Assembly (NCBI GenBank): GCA_934635385.1
Contig: CAKTZI010000054.1
Span: 1 to 19,743, forward strand
Direction of reading: 5' to 3'
DNA: 19,743 nucleotides
Source: an uncultured Kiritimatiellota bacterium
GTDB lineage: Bacteria; Verrucomicrobiota; Kiritimatiellia; RFP12; UBA1067
In this document: piece after piece, positions 1 through 7,593 of the stretch
Layout of the letters: each line of letters starts with the position of its first letter
Numbering within the stretch: the stretch's first letter is position 1
The notes under the pieces: generated by a model
What the model was told of the DNA's origin: nothing
Seen by the model: the letters and a program-made list of their open reading frames with translations, nothing else
Databases searched by the model: none
Program-made: the position numbers and the translations under genes

Positions 1-176
1 AGAACGAGATCGGCGAGGAGGTCGAGCGCGAGGTGGCGCGAAAGATCTCCTGCCTGAAGATTCCCGAAGGAAAGTCGATTCGCACGGCTCTTGTGTATGA
101 CGGGCGACTTCTCCCGATTGTCCGGGCGAATGCCTACTTTGACTTTGCCTTTGACATCGCGTCGTTCCTGACGTGA
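1..176 (+). CDS. C-terminal fragment of an unrecognised protein, possibly an AAA/DUF4143-type ATPase
   Basis: The frame is open from base 3 to the TGA at 174-176 and encodes about 57 residues. The 5' end lies outside the window. The tail contains TALVYDGRLLPIVRANAYFD followed by a hydrophobic end (FDIASFLT). A basic/charged stretch, then a short beta-like segment with a Tyr-Asp-Gly turn and a hydrophobic terminus is reminiscent of the C-terminal nuclease-like domain of DUF4143 ATPases, and the next complete gene is such an ATPase. The similarity is from memory and weak, so treat the product as hypothetical. Codon use matches the coding genes around it, which supports real coding. Confidence 0.45.
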   Translation, partial: NEIGEEVEREVARKISCLKIPEGKSIRTALVYDGRLLPIVRANAYFDFAFDIASFLT

Positions 177-254
177 GCCGTCTCCTTCTCCCGCATGTTC
201 AAGGCGGCGCACGGCATGGGCTTCCGCGCGTGGGTGAAGAAGGAGAGCCTGTAG
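177..254 (+). pseudogene. Remnant resembling the C-terminus of an AraC-family regulator
   Basis: Directly after the TGA at 174-176, in the same frame, 25 codons read AVSFSRMFKAAHGMGFRAW followed by VKKESL and a TAG at 252-254. The pattern S-F-S-R-x-F-K-x-x-x-G-M-x-x-R-x-W matches the last helix-turn-helix of AraC/XylS regulators (typically FSRxFKxxxGxxPxxYR). It has no start codon of its own beyond an internal ATG at 195, and no upstream HTH. I read it as the leftover 3' end of a deleted regulator gene. The rest of the gap up to 363 shows nothing else I can name. It could also be a chance resemblance. Confidence 0.4.
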
Positions 255-363
255 CGGCAGGGCGTGAGCCGTCACCTTTCCGCCAGCGAGCCGAAGTTCT
301 CTTCGCTCGTGCGATGAGGGTTTGGCATAGCGAGGTGCGTCTTGCTTCAAAATTGCTCTATTA

Positions 364-453
364 GTTGACTTAGTTTGAACTCAATCTGCTGATGCTCGGG
401 AATTTATGGTATAATTACTTCAAACTAAGTCAACAACGAGAACTGAGTTTGAA
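364..453. repeat. Three copies of a 12-bp element (ACTKAGTTTGAA) around the ATPase promoter
   Basis: Copy 1 is ACTTAGTTTGAA at 368-379 (+). Copy 2 is its exact reverse complement at 419-430. Copy 3 is ACTGAGTTTGAA at 442-453 (+), ending 2 bp before the ATPase start codon. Copies 1 and 2 sit in a perfect 16-bp inverted repeat, GTTGACTTAGTTTGAA (364-379) and TTCAAACTAAGTCAAC (419-434), spaced by 39 bp and enclosing the -10 box. Copies 2 and 3 are inverted too and would pair in the mRNA leader at 11 of 12 positions with an 11-nt loop (431-441). The arrangement suggests an autoregulatory operator plus a leader hairpin over the translation start. The sequence pattern is seen directly; the function is inferred. 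Confidence 0.8.
407..415 (+). promoter_or_regulatory. Extended -10 promoter of the ATPase gene
   Basis: TGG-TATAAT at 407-415 is a consensus sigma-70 -10 hexamer with a TG extension. No convincing -35 hexamer lies 16-18 bp upstream. The TTGACT at 365-370 is 39 bp away and belongs to the inverted repeat. The predicted start of transcription (about 422) falls inside repeat copy 2, giving a leader of about 34 nt with no clear Shine-Dalgarno sequence. Confidence 0.7.
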
Positions 454-455
454 GC

Positions 456-1799
456 ATGAAAGTAGTTCGTGAGCGATATCTGAAGCAATTGTGGGCAAAG
501 CGTCACAACGGACTCGTCAAGGTCATCACGGGGATTCGCCGTTCGGGCAAGAGTTATCTGCTGGGAACGCTCTTCCGAGAGCGGCTGATGGCGGATGGCG
601 TTGACGCTCGGCATATCATCGAGATACCGCTCGACCGAAAGGTCAACATTCCGCTTCGTGACGCGCTGAAACTCGGCGAATACGTCGCGGACGCCCTTGT
701 GCATGACGGGGCGTGGAACTACGTCTTCATAGACGAGGTGCAGCTGGCGCGCAAGGTTCTGCCGCCCGGCGTGGATCTTTCGCGGCTGGCGCCCGAAGAC
801 CGTGCGGATGCCTACGTGACGTTTTACGATACGCTCAACGAGCTGCGGCAGATGGAAAAGGTCGACGTCTACGTGACGGGCTCCAATTCCAAGACCCTTT
901 CGAAGGACATCGACACGAACTTTGCCGACCGCGGCTGCCAGATTCGCGTTCACCCCTTTTCCTTCGCCGAGTACTGCGAGGCTCTTCATCCTGCGGACAA
1001 GTCGGCGGCCTTTGCCGACTATCTCGTCTGGGGCGGCATGCCGCTTGCGGTCGCGGAACCTGACGAACGGGCGCGGGCAAGCTATCTCCAGCGGCTGTTC
1101 AAGGAGGTCTACGAACATGACATCGTGAATCGGAACCGGCTTCGGGACGAGAACATCCTCTCTCCGCTGATTGATGTCGTCGCGAGCGCGATGGGGTCGC
1201 TTTCCAATCCGCATCGTCTGGTGGATGCTCTTCGGTCAATGCTCAGGGTCAAGACGAACGACCATACGGTTAGGGCCTACCTTGAGTATCTGAAGGACGC
1301 CTTTCTGCTGTCGGAGGCGCGGCGTTGGGACGTCAAGGGCAAACGGTACTTCGACTACCCGGTCAAGTACTATCTCGAAGATCCGGGGTTGCGCAACGCG
1401 CGCCTCGACTTTCGGGATGTCGAGCCTTCGCACATGATGGAGAACGTAATCTATAGTGAACTTGTGCGACGGGGATGCCAGGTTGACGTCGGTGTCGTGC
1501 CGGTTGTGTCCCTCAACAGTGAGGGTAGGCAGGAGCTTCAGTTCCATGAGATAGACTTTGTCGTGAACCGGGCGCCGGGCAAGCTTTACATCCAGTCCGC
1601 CTGGCGGTTGCCGACGGACGAGAAGCGGAATCAGGAGCTTCTGCCGTTGCGGCGCAGCGGCGACTTCTTCGCGCGCATCGTCATCACGGACGGGATGCAG
1701 CCACCGATGAAGGACGCGGAGGGTATCGTGTTCGTCGGCGTGATTCCATTCCTCTTGGACGAGTCGATCCTGGACACGGCATTGGAAACCTCGCGCTGA
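456..1799 (+). CDS. AAA+ ATPase with C-terminal DUF4143 domain
   Basis: A 447-residue P-loop ATPase of the widespread bacterial/archaeal 'ATP-binding protein, AAA_14 + DUF4143' type, whose cellular role is not established. The Walker A motif is GIRRSGKS at residues 26-33. The Walker B motif is YVFIDEVQ near residues 89-96. A sensor-like VTGSNSKTLS follows near residue 145. The middle has the typical HPFSFAEYCE and YLVWGGMP segments. The C-terminal third holds the DUF4143 region (YYLEDPGLRNARL, then ENVIYSELVRRG) and a PD-(D/E)xK-like pattern (E of EIDFVV, then YIQSAW with Gln where Lys is common). The end, GIVFVGVIPFLLD, is a usual family terminus. Length is normal for the family. The start at 456 fits the family N-terminus. 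It is monocistronic, with its own promoter and repeat cluster upstream and a likely terminator downstream, and it is unrelated to the sugar genes that follow. Confidence 0.92.
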   Translation: MKVVRERYLKQLWAKRHNGLVKVITGIRRSGKSYLLGTLFRERLMADGVDARHIIEIPLDRKVNIPLRDALKLGEYVADALVHDGAWNYVFIDEVQLARKVLPPGVDLSRLAPEDRADAYVTFYDTLNELRQMEKVDVYVTGSNSKTLSKDIDTNFADRGCQIRVHPFSFAEYCEALHPADKSAAFADYLVWGGMPLAVAEPDERARASYLQRLFKEVYEHDIVNRNRLRDENILSPLIDVVASAMGSLSNPHRLVDALRSMLRVKTNDHTVRAYLEYLKDAFLLSEARRWDVKGKRYFDYPVKYYLEDPGLRNARLDFRDVEPSHMMENVIYSELVRRGCQVDVGVVPVVSLNSEGRQELQFHEIDFVVNRAPGKLYIQSAWRLPTDEKRNQELLPLRRSGDFFARIVITDGMQPPMKDAEGIVFVGVIPFLLDESILDTALETSR

Positions 1800-1817
1800 G
1801 GCGAAGCGAACGAAGAT

Positions 1818-1848
1818 TTGGGTCGAAACTCGAAACTCCCAATTTTTT
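1818..1848 (+). terminator. Probable rho-independent terminator of the ATPase gene
   Basis: TTGGG (1818-1822) pairs with CCCAA (1838-1842). Inside it TCGA (1823-1826) pairs with TCGA (1830-1833) around an AAC loop, leaving a 4-nt bulge (AACT). Six T follow at 1843-1848. It lies 18 bp after the stop codon. The bulge makes the stem imperfect. Confidence 0.55.
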
Positions 1849-1890
1849 GCGCAAATGGATAAATGGGGGGGGGGGGTAATATGATATACT
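1848..1890 (+). promoter_or_regulatory. Promoter of the beta-repeat protein/glycosidase pair, with shared upstream box
   Basis: TGCGCAAA at 1848-1855 and GGATAA at 1857-1862 are followed by the G12 tract and then ATATGATATACT, whose TGA-TATACT (1882-1890) is an extended -10. The same TGCGCAAAyGGATAA box and the same ATATGATATACT recur before the gene at 8348. The gap between GGATAA and TATACT is 22 bp here and 20 bp there. No standard -35 at 17 bp is visible. Confidence 0.65.
1865..1876 (+). repeat. Homopolymeric G tract (12 G) inside the promoter
   Basis: Twelve consecutive G lie between the GGATAA box and the extended -10. Tracts of this length are prone to slipped-strand mispairing, and in known phase-variable promoters a change of one or two G alters promoter spacing and output. 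The corresponding interval of the related promoter at 8272-8312 has mixed sequence, so the tract is not an obligatory part of the module. Confidence 0.85.
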
Positions 1891-1900
1891 GTCGCCATTG

Positions 1901-1922
1901 TTTTTTTCAACCACGAAAAAAA
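1901..1922 (+). other. T7/A7 inverted repeat in the 5' leader
   Basis: TTTTTTTC (1901-1908) and GAAAAAAA (1915-1922) can pair around AACCAC, giving an 8-bp, nearly all A-U stem in the leader about 25 nt before the start codon. It is weak thermodynamically. Both homopolymers could also slip. Confidence 0.4.
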
Positions 1923-1947
1923 GGCAAGACAGAAAGGACGAAAGACC

Positions 1948-3672
1948 ATGAAACCGTTCATCCACGAAAGCGAAGGCGGGCAGAAACGCGGAATCGCATA
2001 CGGCATCCGAGGGCTGGCCCTTGTGTCCCTGCTGTCCGCGACATTTGCGGCGAGGGGCGCGGCGGTGACGGTCTCGTCCGGGACGTTCTCGGCGTCCGGC
2101 GTCCAGTCCGGCGACGCCGTCACGATTTCGGGATCGTGCGAAAACGACATCGAGGGCCTGTCCCTCCAGTCGCTCACGTTCGCGGGTTCCGCGTCCTGCG
2201 AGCTGACGGGAAAGGACTTGACGCTCGGCGCGGGCGGGCTGGTCGCCGGTTCGGACGACGCGGACACGGCGGCCGTCACGAACGCGGTGCGCTGCCGCAT
2301 CACGCTCGCTGACGCGCAGACCTGGACGATCCGGGGAACGGGCCGCGAGCTTCACCTGCACGGGTCGCTCGACACGACGGCGGAGGCCCATGCGCTCACC
2401 CGCAGCGGCACGGGCGTCTGGCGGCTCTACGCCGACACGTTCGGCGACGGCGACATCACGCTGGACAAGGATGACGGCACGACCTACGCCTATGGCCCGA
2501 ACTGCGCGTTCGGCAGCGCGAAGTCGACGCTCACGATCAAGGGCAAAAACATTAACTGGAACGATGGGTTGCGTGGTGGTGCGAAGCTGCACCTGTGCGG
2601 CACGGTCGTCAGCAACGGCGTCGTGAAGTTCGATGGCTTCTATTTCAGACCGAACAGCGGATGGCGTATGTGCTGGCTGGTCTCCGACGCGGCGGCATGC
2701 CCGAACGTCGTCAACGGCAAAGTCGTGTTGAAGGACGGCTATGATGAAAGCCTTTTCGTCGCCAACCCAAAGGGACAGACGCTGGTCTTCAAGGGCGGTT
2801 GCGAGCAGGTTCGCGCATTGATGCACACGGCGGCGAATTTCGCGTTTGACGGCAATCCGTACAACAACGATAACGTCGGCACGCTCGTGGTGACGAACGG
2901 GGCCTGGAAGATCCGCGAGGACATCGGCTTTTCGTCCCAGACGCGGGGGCCGGGCACGTTCGTCTTCGGTGCGCCCGGCTCGACGGTCGGCGGCACGATC
3001 TACTGGCACGGTGCGGACATCACGTTCACGGAAGACTGGACGCTTGGCTCGGACGACGCGACAAAGACGACGGGGTTGGGGCGGTTCGACGGACGCCTCA
3101 GCGGTTCGACGCGCTATTATCAGGGTTGCCCCGTCCACTTCGGCACAACGCGGCAGCGGCTTGGCGGCTTTGTCCGCGACGTCACGAGCGGCGCGTCGTT
3201 CGACGGCGCGGCGGGGTCTGTCTTCTACTGCCGCCAGACGAATGACGTCACGGTTGCGGCGGCGGTGTCGGGCGACCTCTCGTTCGTCAAGGAGGGCGAA
3301 GGCCGCCTGACGTTCGCGACGGCGTCGGACACGACCGGCACGCTCGGCGTCACGGAGGGTTCTCTCGTCCTGACGGCGGACGCCGCCTGGCGGAACACGA
3401 CGAACGTCCTCGTGGCGGGGACGGCGACGCTGTCCGTCTCGAACGCCGCCACGTTCGCGGCCAGGCCCGCCGTGTCGGTGGCTGACGGGGCGAAGTTGGA
3501 TCTCGCGTTCGCGGGGCGGGCCAAGGTCGCCACGCTGACGCTCGGCGAGACGACCTACCGCACGGGCGTCTTCGGCGCGGTCGGCTCCGGCGCGGCCAAC
3601 GAGACGGCGGCCCTTACGGGGAGCGGGCGCCTGGTTGTCGGCAAGCAGGGCATTGCCCTGATCATTCGGTAA
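1948..3672 (+). CDS. Secreted protein with autotransporter-associated beta-strand repeats
   Basis: 574 residues. A basic N-terminus and hydrophobic core (about residues 14-38, ending in SATFAARGA) look like a Sec signal peptide with a longer than usual n-region. The mature part is rich in Gly, Thr, Ser, Ala and Val with short alternating beta strands. Near residues 445-500 it shows LSFVKEGEGRLTFATAS followed by LGVTEGSLVLTAD, which fits the autotransporter-associated (PATR-type) repeat (GxGxLTL...TG..tVxxGxLxL). A right-handed beta-helix or beta-solenoid is likely. No outer-membrane autotransporter barrel and no sorting signal are visible; it ends in GKQGIALIIR. It may be exported and surface-attached, and could bind or present glycan. 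An AAAGGA about 10 nt before the ATG serves as the ribosome site. It is followed after 13 bp by the large glycosidase gene. Function is otherwise unknown. Confidence 0.75.
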   Translation: MKPFIHESEGGQKRGIAYGIRGLALVSLLSATFAARGAAVTVSSGTFSASGVQSGDAVTISGSCENDIEGLSLQSLTFAGSASCELTGKDLTLGAGGLVAGSDDADTAAVTNAVRCRITLADAQTWTIRGTGRELHLHGSLDTTAEAHALTRSGTGVWRLYADTFGDGDITLDKDDGTTYAYGPNCAFGSAKSTLTIKGKNINWNDGLRGGAKLHLCGTVVSNGVVKFDGFYFRPNSGWRMCWLVSDAAACPNVVNGKVVLKDGYDESLFVANPKGQTLVFKGGCEQVRALMHTAANFAFDGNPYNNDNVGTLVVTNGAWKIREDIGFSSQTRGPGTFVFGAPGSTVGGTIYWHGADITFTEDWTLGSDDATKTTGLGRFDGRLSGSTRYYQGCPVHFGTTRQRLGGFVRDVTSGASFDGAAGSVFYCRQTNDVTVAAAVSGDLSFVKEGEGRLTFATASDTTGTLGVTEGSLVLTADAAWRNTTNVLVAGTATLSVSNAATFAARPAVSVADGAKLDLAFAGRAKVATLTLGETTYRTGVFGAVGSGAANETAALTGSGRLVVGKQGIALIIR

Positions 3673-3685
3673 GAGAGGGGACGGC

Positions 3686-6600
3686 ATGCGTTGGGGGACA
3701 CGAAAGGCAGTCGCCGCCGGTTGGCTTGTCGTCGCCCTTGTCTGCGCGGCGACGGGGACGCGCGGCGAGGCGAACCTGCTGGCGAACGGCGACTTCAAGT
3801 CGGGCCTCGCCCCCTGGCGCGGCAACAGCTACGGCGGCGGGGAGGGTTCGGTCGGCGTCGCCTACGAGGGCGGCGGCGAGGACGAGCGCGCGTTCGCGCG
3901 CCTCGTGAAGACGCGCGGTCCCGGCGGTGCGCAGATCTTCCAGTCGGCGACCCTGCCGAAGGGCGCCGGCTCGCTGCGTTTCGCGTTTCGGGCGAAGGGC
4001 TGTCCCGCGAACGTCTACGTGAAGTTTCTCGCCGCCGACGGCACGACGCCGTACCGCGATTCGCTCGGCCGTCCCGCGCAGGCGAAAGTCGTCTTCGGCG
4101 GCGCGTCCGACTGGAAGCCCGTCGCGGCCGTCCTCAAGGTCCCGGCGGCGGCGCAGGACACGGGCGGAACGGTTGTCGTCCATTTTGGCATTCTCGCGGG
4201 CGCGGCCGAGAACGTCCTCCTGCTGGACGACGTTGCGCTCGCGCCCGTGGCGGACGGCGAGGTTCGGGCGCCGAAGCCGCTGACCTTCGCGTTCGCGCCG
4301 ACGCCCGCGCCTGACGCGAGCTACCGTCCCGTCGAGCCGGTCGCGGACTTCACGGTCGAGGCGCGCGACGGGCTGCTTCTGCGCAACGGGAAGCCGCACT
4401 TCTGGGTCGGCAACGGCGTCGATCTCGGCTCCGCGCACGCGACGCCGGTCGGGCTCTGGCTCGCGAAGCTGCAGGGGCAGGAGTTCGTCTGCCCGACGGA
4501 TGGCATCGACTGGACGGCGAAGCTTGACGGCGATACGCTGACGCTCGGCGCGACGCGCATCCCGGCCGCGAACCTCGCCTGGATCCGCGAGGCCCAGCGC
4601 CTCGGCCTGCTGGCGGAAGTGCTGGTCACCTCGCGCTACTTCAAGTACAGCAGCCTCAAGAAGCTCGCGCAGGCGCACCCTGACTTCGGCGCGTTCCACT
4701 ACGACGCGGGGCACTACCTTTCGCTCGACACGGGGCATCCCGTCGGGCGTCGCCTGATGGCCGAAAAGCGCAAGGGCCTCCTGACGCAGCTCGGCGACGA
4801 CCCGAAGATCGTGCTGGAATTCGCCCGCGAGCCGGGACCTGAACCTGGCAACCGTCGGGTGCGCGAGGCTTTCGTCGCGTGGGCGCGGCGCAAGTACGGC
4901 GATCTCGCGACGGCCAATGCCGTCTGGCGGACGCGCTACGGCGACTGGGCCGAAGTCGAGCCGCCGCACCTGCCGGAGGACGTCATCCATTCGGGCGGAC
5001 ACGTGCGAAAGCTCGAACTGCGCGCGTGGGCGCGGGAGAACCGCTTCGAGATGTACTACGACTGGCTCGCCTTCGCGCAGGAGGACGTCGCGTCGTGCCT
5101 GGCGGGCGAGGTCGCCGACGTGAAGGCGTTCGCGCCGAAGGTCCTGACGACGTTCGACGTGCGCGGGCACCATTCGGACAGCGACGACTACATGGCCGTC
5201 CTTCCGGCGGCGGTCGATCGCCTCTTCGACATCTTCGAGCTGCACGACGGCTACCGCGCCTACTACTACGACGACACGCCCTACGACCTCCAGACGCTGC
5301 GCGTCGCGACGAGCTTCCAGCTGTTCAAGTACGGCTTCTTCAGGGCCAACACGACGAAGCCGCTGTGGAACGCGGAGGACATCGTCGGACAGGTCCGGTC
5401 GGCGAGCGCGTCCGAGAGCGCGATGGCGAAGAACGACCTCGGCCGCCTCATGGACGGCGACTGGGACTTCCGTCGGGACGGCGACGCGGACTGGGACCGG
5501 ATTCGCGTCCCGTCGGCCTGGGACGCGCAGGAGAAGTGGAAGGGGTACACGGGCACGGCCTGGTACCGCCGTCCGTTCACGGTCGCGCGGCGCTATGCCG
5601 ACGACTACGCCGACGGCTCGCGCAAGTTCTATTTCGTCGGCAAGGGCATCGCGCAGGCGGGCACCGTCTGGGTGAACGGGCACGAGGTCGGGCGCGTCAA
5701 GGGCTGGGCGACGCCGTTCAGGTTCGACATCGGCCGCTATCTCAGGTTCGGCGGGGACAACGAGCTGCTGATCCGCGCCGAGGGCAACGGCGGCTACCTG
5801 AACGGCCTGCGCGGCTACTACCACATTCTGCCGCAGGACATGCTTGCCGAGTCGATTCCCTTCGGCGAGCGGCAGTACCGGGCCATGCTGTGGATGTATT
5901 TCGCCCACGGGTCGAGCGCGGTCAGCGTCTGGAACTGGGGGGCGGACACCTACCGGCCCTACTTCCCGGCGCTCATCGACCGCATCAACGCCTGCGCGGA
6001 GCGCGTCCAGAACGCCCTGCGCGCGCCGCGTCGCGGCAAGGTCGCGATGCTCTACCCCTATCTCTACGCGCGGGGGCTGCCGTTCGCGCCGTTCATCGCG
6101 CGCGACGCCGTGCGGCTCGACTGGTTCAATGCGCTCGTCTTCAGCGGCTGTGAGCCGGACGTCCTCTCGGAGGAGACCCTGTGGACGCGCCTGGACCCGG
6201 CGGTGTATCCCGTCCTTTTCGCGCCGCAGTGCGACCTCGTGAAGGTCCGCACGTGGGCGGCGGTGAAGGCCTATCTCGCGAAGGGTGGCCGCGTCGTGGC
6301 GACGGACGGCTCCTTCGCCAAGACGTTCGGACGCTTCGCCGCGACGGATGCCGCCGCACAGCCGAACGTGACGCGCCTCCCGGAGAGCCTGGAGATGGAG
6401 GCACTGCAGGCGGCGTTCCGTCCGTTCCTGCCGCCGGACGACCTGCCGCTCGCGGTCGAGGCGGACGGCGAGACGCCGCTCCTGCACAAGGTCTTCGCGC
6501 GACAGGGCGACTTCGCCTTCCTCTATCTCCACAACTGGGGCGGAAAGGACAAGCGCGTGTCGTTCCGCCTGCCGACGGCGGTGGACGGCTGGAATCTCGT

Positions 6601-7498
6601 CCCGATGGAAGGCGACTTCCGTGTCGAATCGGGCCGCGTGTCGGTCGTCGTGCCGTCGCAGGAGCCGGCGGTGGCCCTGCTCGCGCGCGACGGCGGCTTC
6701 TCCTACGAGACGCCGGCGTCCGTCACGGCGCGCGCGGACGAGCTGCGGCGGCTCCAGGCGCTGGACGCGGGGGCGGAGGCGCGGCCGGGGCGTCCGAAAG
6801 TGCTCTTCTTCAAGTCGGCGCGCGAGGGCGACATGCGGGTCGGCGCCGAGGTCTATCCCGAACTCTGCGCGGCGATCCGCGCGGCGGGCTATGACATCGA
6901 AAGCGTGCCGAGCGCGGCGTGGACGCCGGAGCGGCTGGCGGCCTACCGGCTCGTCGTCCTCCCGGAGACGGCGACGGCGCACCTCCGCCCGACGCTGGAG
7001 GACGGGGCGGCGCTGTCCAATCTCGTCGCATGGGTGAAGGCCGGCGGACGTCTCTTCTGCCCGGTCTACTCGGCCGACACGCTTAACGCACAGGGACTGC
7101 TCGTGCGGCGCGGACATCTGCGTCCGCTGGGCGTCGAGGGGTTTGGCGGCACGGCATGGCGCGCGACGGGCTTCGCTTATGGCGACGTGCACCAGGTCGT
7201 GACGGACAACATCGACCGAGGGCATCCGCTCGGCGCGGGCGTGGCGTCCGTCTCGCTCTACCATGACCGGGCGCTGCGCCTGACGAAAGGCTCGCCGCTC
7301 CGTCCGGTCGTCTCGTTCCCGGCGGACGCCTCCGGCCCCGGCGCGGGCGATCCGGTCATTGTCGCCGGCGCGGTCGGCAAGGGTCGCGTCGTCGTCTCGT
7401 CCGACGTGATGCTCTTCCAGCCCTACCGCATCGACCGGGCCGACAACGCGCGGCTCCTGAAGAACATCGTGGACTACCTGACGCAGGGCGACGACTGA
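3686..7498 (+). CDS. Large secreted GH42-like glycoside hydrolase with GH2-type and GATase-like domains
   Basis: 1270 residues with a signal peptide (about 1-28). Domains in order: a CBM4/9-like beta-sandwich (about 29-190, opening with NLLANGDFKSGLAPW); a TIM barrel (about 215-580) with candidate catalytic acids in KIVLEFAREP (E378 or E382) and PLWNAED (E564); a GH2 sugar-binding-like jelly roll (about 605-720, with GYTGTAWYRRPF and VWVNGHEVGRV); a return to barrel sequence (about 726-755, ERQYRAMLWMYFAHGSSA then VWNWGAD, as in the last strand of GH42 beta-galactosidases); a GATase-like domain as in the GH42 trimerisation domain (about 780-920); a small beta domain; and a second GATase-like domain (about 1035-1265). 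It probably cleaves a beta-galactosidic or related linkage outside the cytoplasm, but substrate is unknown. The usual Asn-Glu acid/base pair of GH42 is not seen; the site reads Arg-Glu. A GAGGGGA ribosome site precedes the start, and it shares the upstream promoter. Confidence 0.8.
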   Translation: MRWGTRKAVAAGWLVVALVCAATGTRGEANLLANGDFKSGLAPWRGNSYGGGEGSVGVAYEGGGEDERAFARLVKTRGPGGAQIFQSATLPKGAGSLRFAFRAKGCPANVYVKFLAADGTTPYRDSLGRPAQAKVVFGGASDWKPVAAVLKVPAAAQDTGGTVVVHFGILAGAAENVLLLDDVALAPVADGEVRAPKPLTFAFAPTPAPDASYRPVEPVADFTVEARDGLLLRNGKPHFWVGNGVDLGSAHATPVGLWLAKLQGQEFVCPTDGIDWTAKLDGDTLTLGATRIPAANLAWIREAQRLGLLAEVLVTSRYFKYSSLKKLAQAHPDFGAFHYDAGHYLSLDTGHPVGRRLMAEKRKGLLTQLGDDPKIVLEFAREPGPEPGNRRVREAFVAWARRKYGDLATANAVWRTRYGDWAEVEPPHLPEDVIHSGGHVRKLELRAWARENRFEMYYDWLAFAQEDVASCLAGEVADVKAFAPKVLTTFDVRGHHSDSDDYMAVLPAAVDRLFDIFELHDGYRAYYYDDTPYDLQTLRVATSFQLFKYGFFRANTTKPLWNAEDIVGQVRSASASESAMAKNDLGRLMDGDWDFRRDGDADWDRIRVPSAWDAQEKWKGYTGTAWYRRPFTVARRYADDYADGSRKFYFVGKGIAQAGTVWVNGHEVGRVKGWATPFRFDIGRYLRFGGDNELLIRAEGNGGYLNGLRGYYHILPQDMLAESIPFGERQYRAMLWMYFAHGSSAVSVWNWGADTYRPYFPALIDRINACAERVQNALRAPRRGKVAMLYPYLYARGLPFAPFIARDAVRLDWFNALVFSGCEPDVLSEETLWTRLDPAVYPVLFAPQCDLVKVRTWAAVKAYLAKGGRVVATDGSFAKTFGRFAATDAAAQPNVTRLPESLEMEALQAAFRPFLPPDDLPLAVEADGETPLLHKVFARQGDFAFLYLHNWGGKDKRVSFRLPTAVDGWNLVPMEGDFRVESGRVSVVVPSQEPAVALLARDGGFSYETPASVTARADELRRLQALDAGAEARPGRPKVLFFKSAREGDMRVGAEVYPELCAAIRAAGYDIESVPSAAWTPERLAAYRLVVLPETATAHLRPTLEDGAALSNLVAWVKAGGRLFCPVYSADTLNAQGLLVRRGHLRPLGVEGFGGTAWRATGFAYGDVHQVVTDNIDRGHPLGAGVASVSLYHDRALRLTKGSPLRPVVSFPADASGPGAGDPVIVAGAVGKGRVVVSSDVMLFQPYRIDRADNARLLKNIVDYLTQGDD

Positions 7499-7518
7499 CC
7501 GACGAGAGGTGTTGCGGA

Positions 7519-7548
7519 TTGACATTGGCGGACGGGATTTGGTATTAT
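7519..7548 (+). promoter_or_regulatory. Sigma-70 promoter of the toxin-antitoxin pair
   Basis: TTGACA (7519-7524) and TATTAT (7543-7548) are separated by 18 bp, and TG at 7540-7541 makes it an extended -10. It lies just after the glycosidase stop codon, so the pair has its own promoter. Confidence 0.8.
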
Positions 7549-7561
7549 GTGCGCACGTAAT
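7544..7561. promoter_or_regulatory. Palindromic operator overlapping the -10 box
   Basis: ATTATGTGCGCACGTAAT is an 18-bp palindrome with a single mismatched pair. It covers most of the -10 and the likely transcription start. Ribbon-helix-helix antitoxins commonly repress their own promoter by binding such a site, so this is the likely VapB operator (inferred). Confidence 0.65.
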
Positions 7562-7580
7562 TCGTAAAACCGTGCAAACG

Positions 7581-7587
7581 AGGAGGT
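7581..7587 (+). promoter_or_regulatory. Strong Shine-Dalgarno of the antitoxin
   Basis: AGGAGGT lies 6 nt before the ATG at 7594. This fixes the start and rules out the overlapping frame that begins at 7509. Confidence 0.85.
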
Positions 7588-7593
7588 TGTCCG

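Noticed and set aside
365..370. TTGACT as the -35 of the ATPase promoter
   Set aside because: It is 39 bp from the TATAAT and is part of the 16-bp inverted repeat.
3662..7525. A 1287-codon open frame on the minus strand opposite the giant glycosidase
   Set aside because: It is a shadow of a GC-rich gene: its translation is dominated by Arg, Glu, Val and Ala with no domain, while the plus frame has a signal peptide and recognisable domains.
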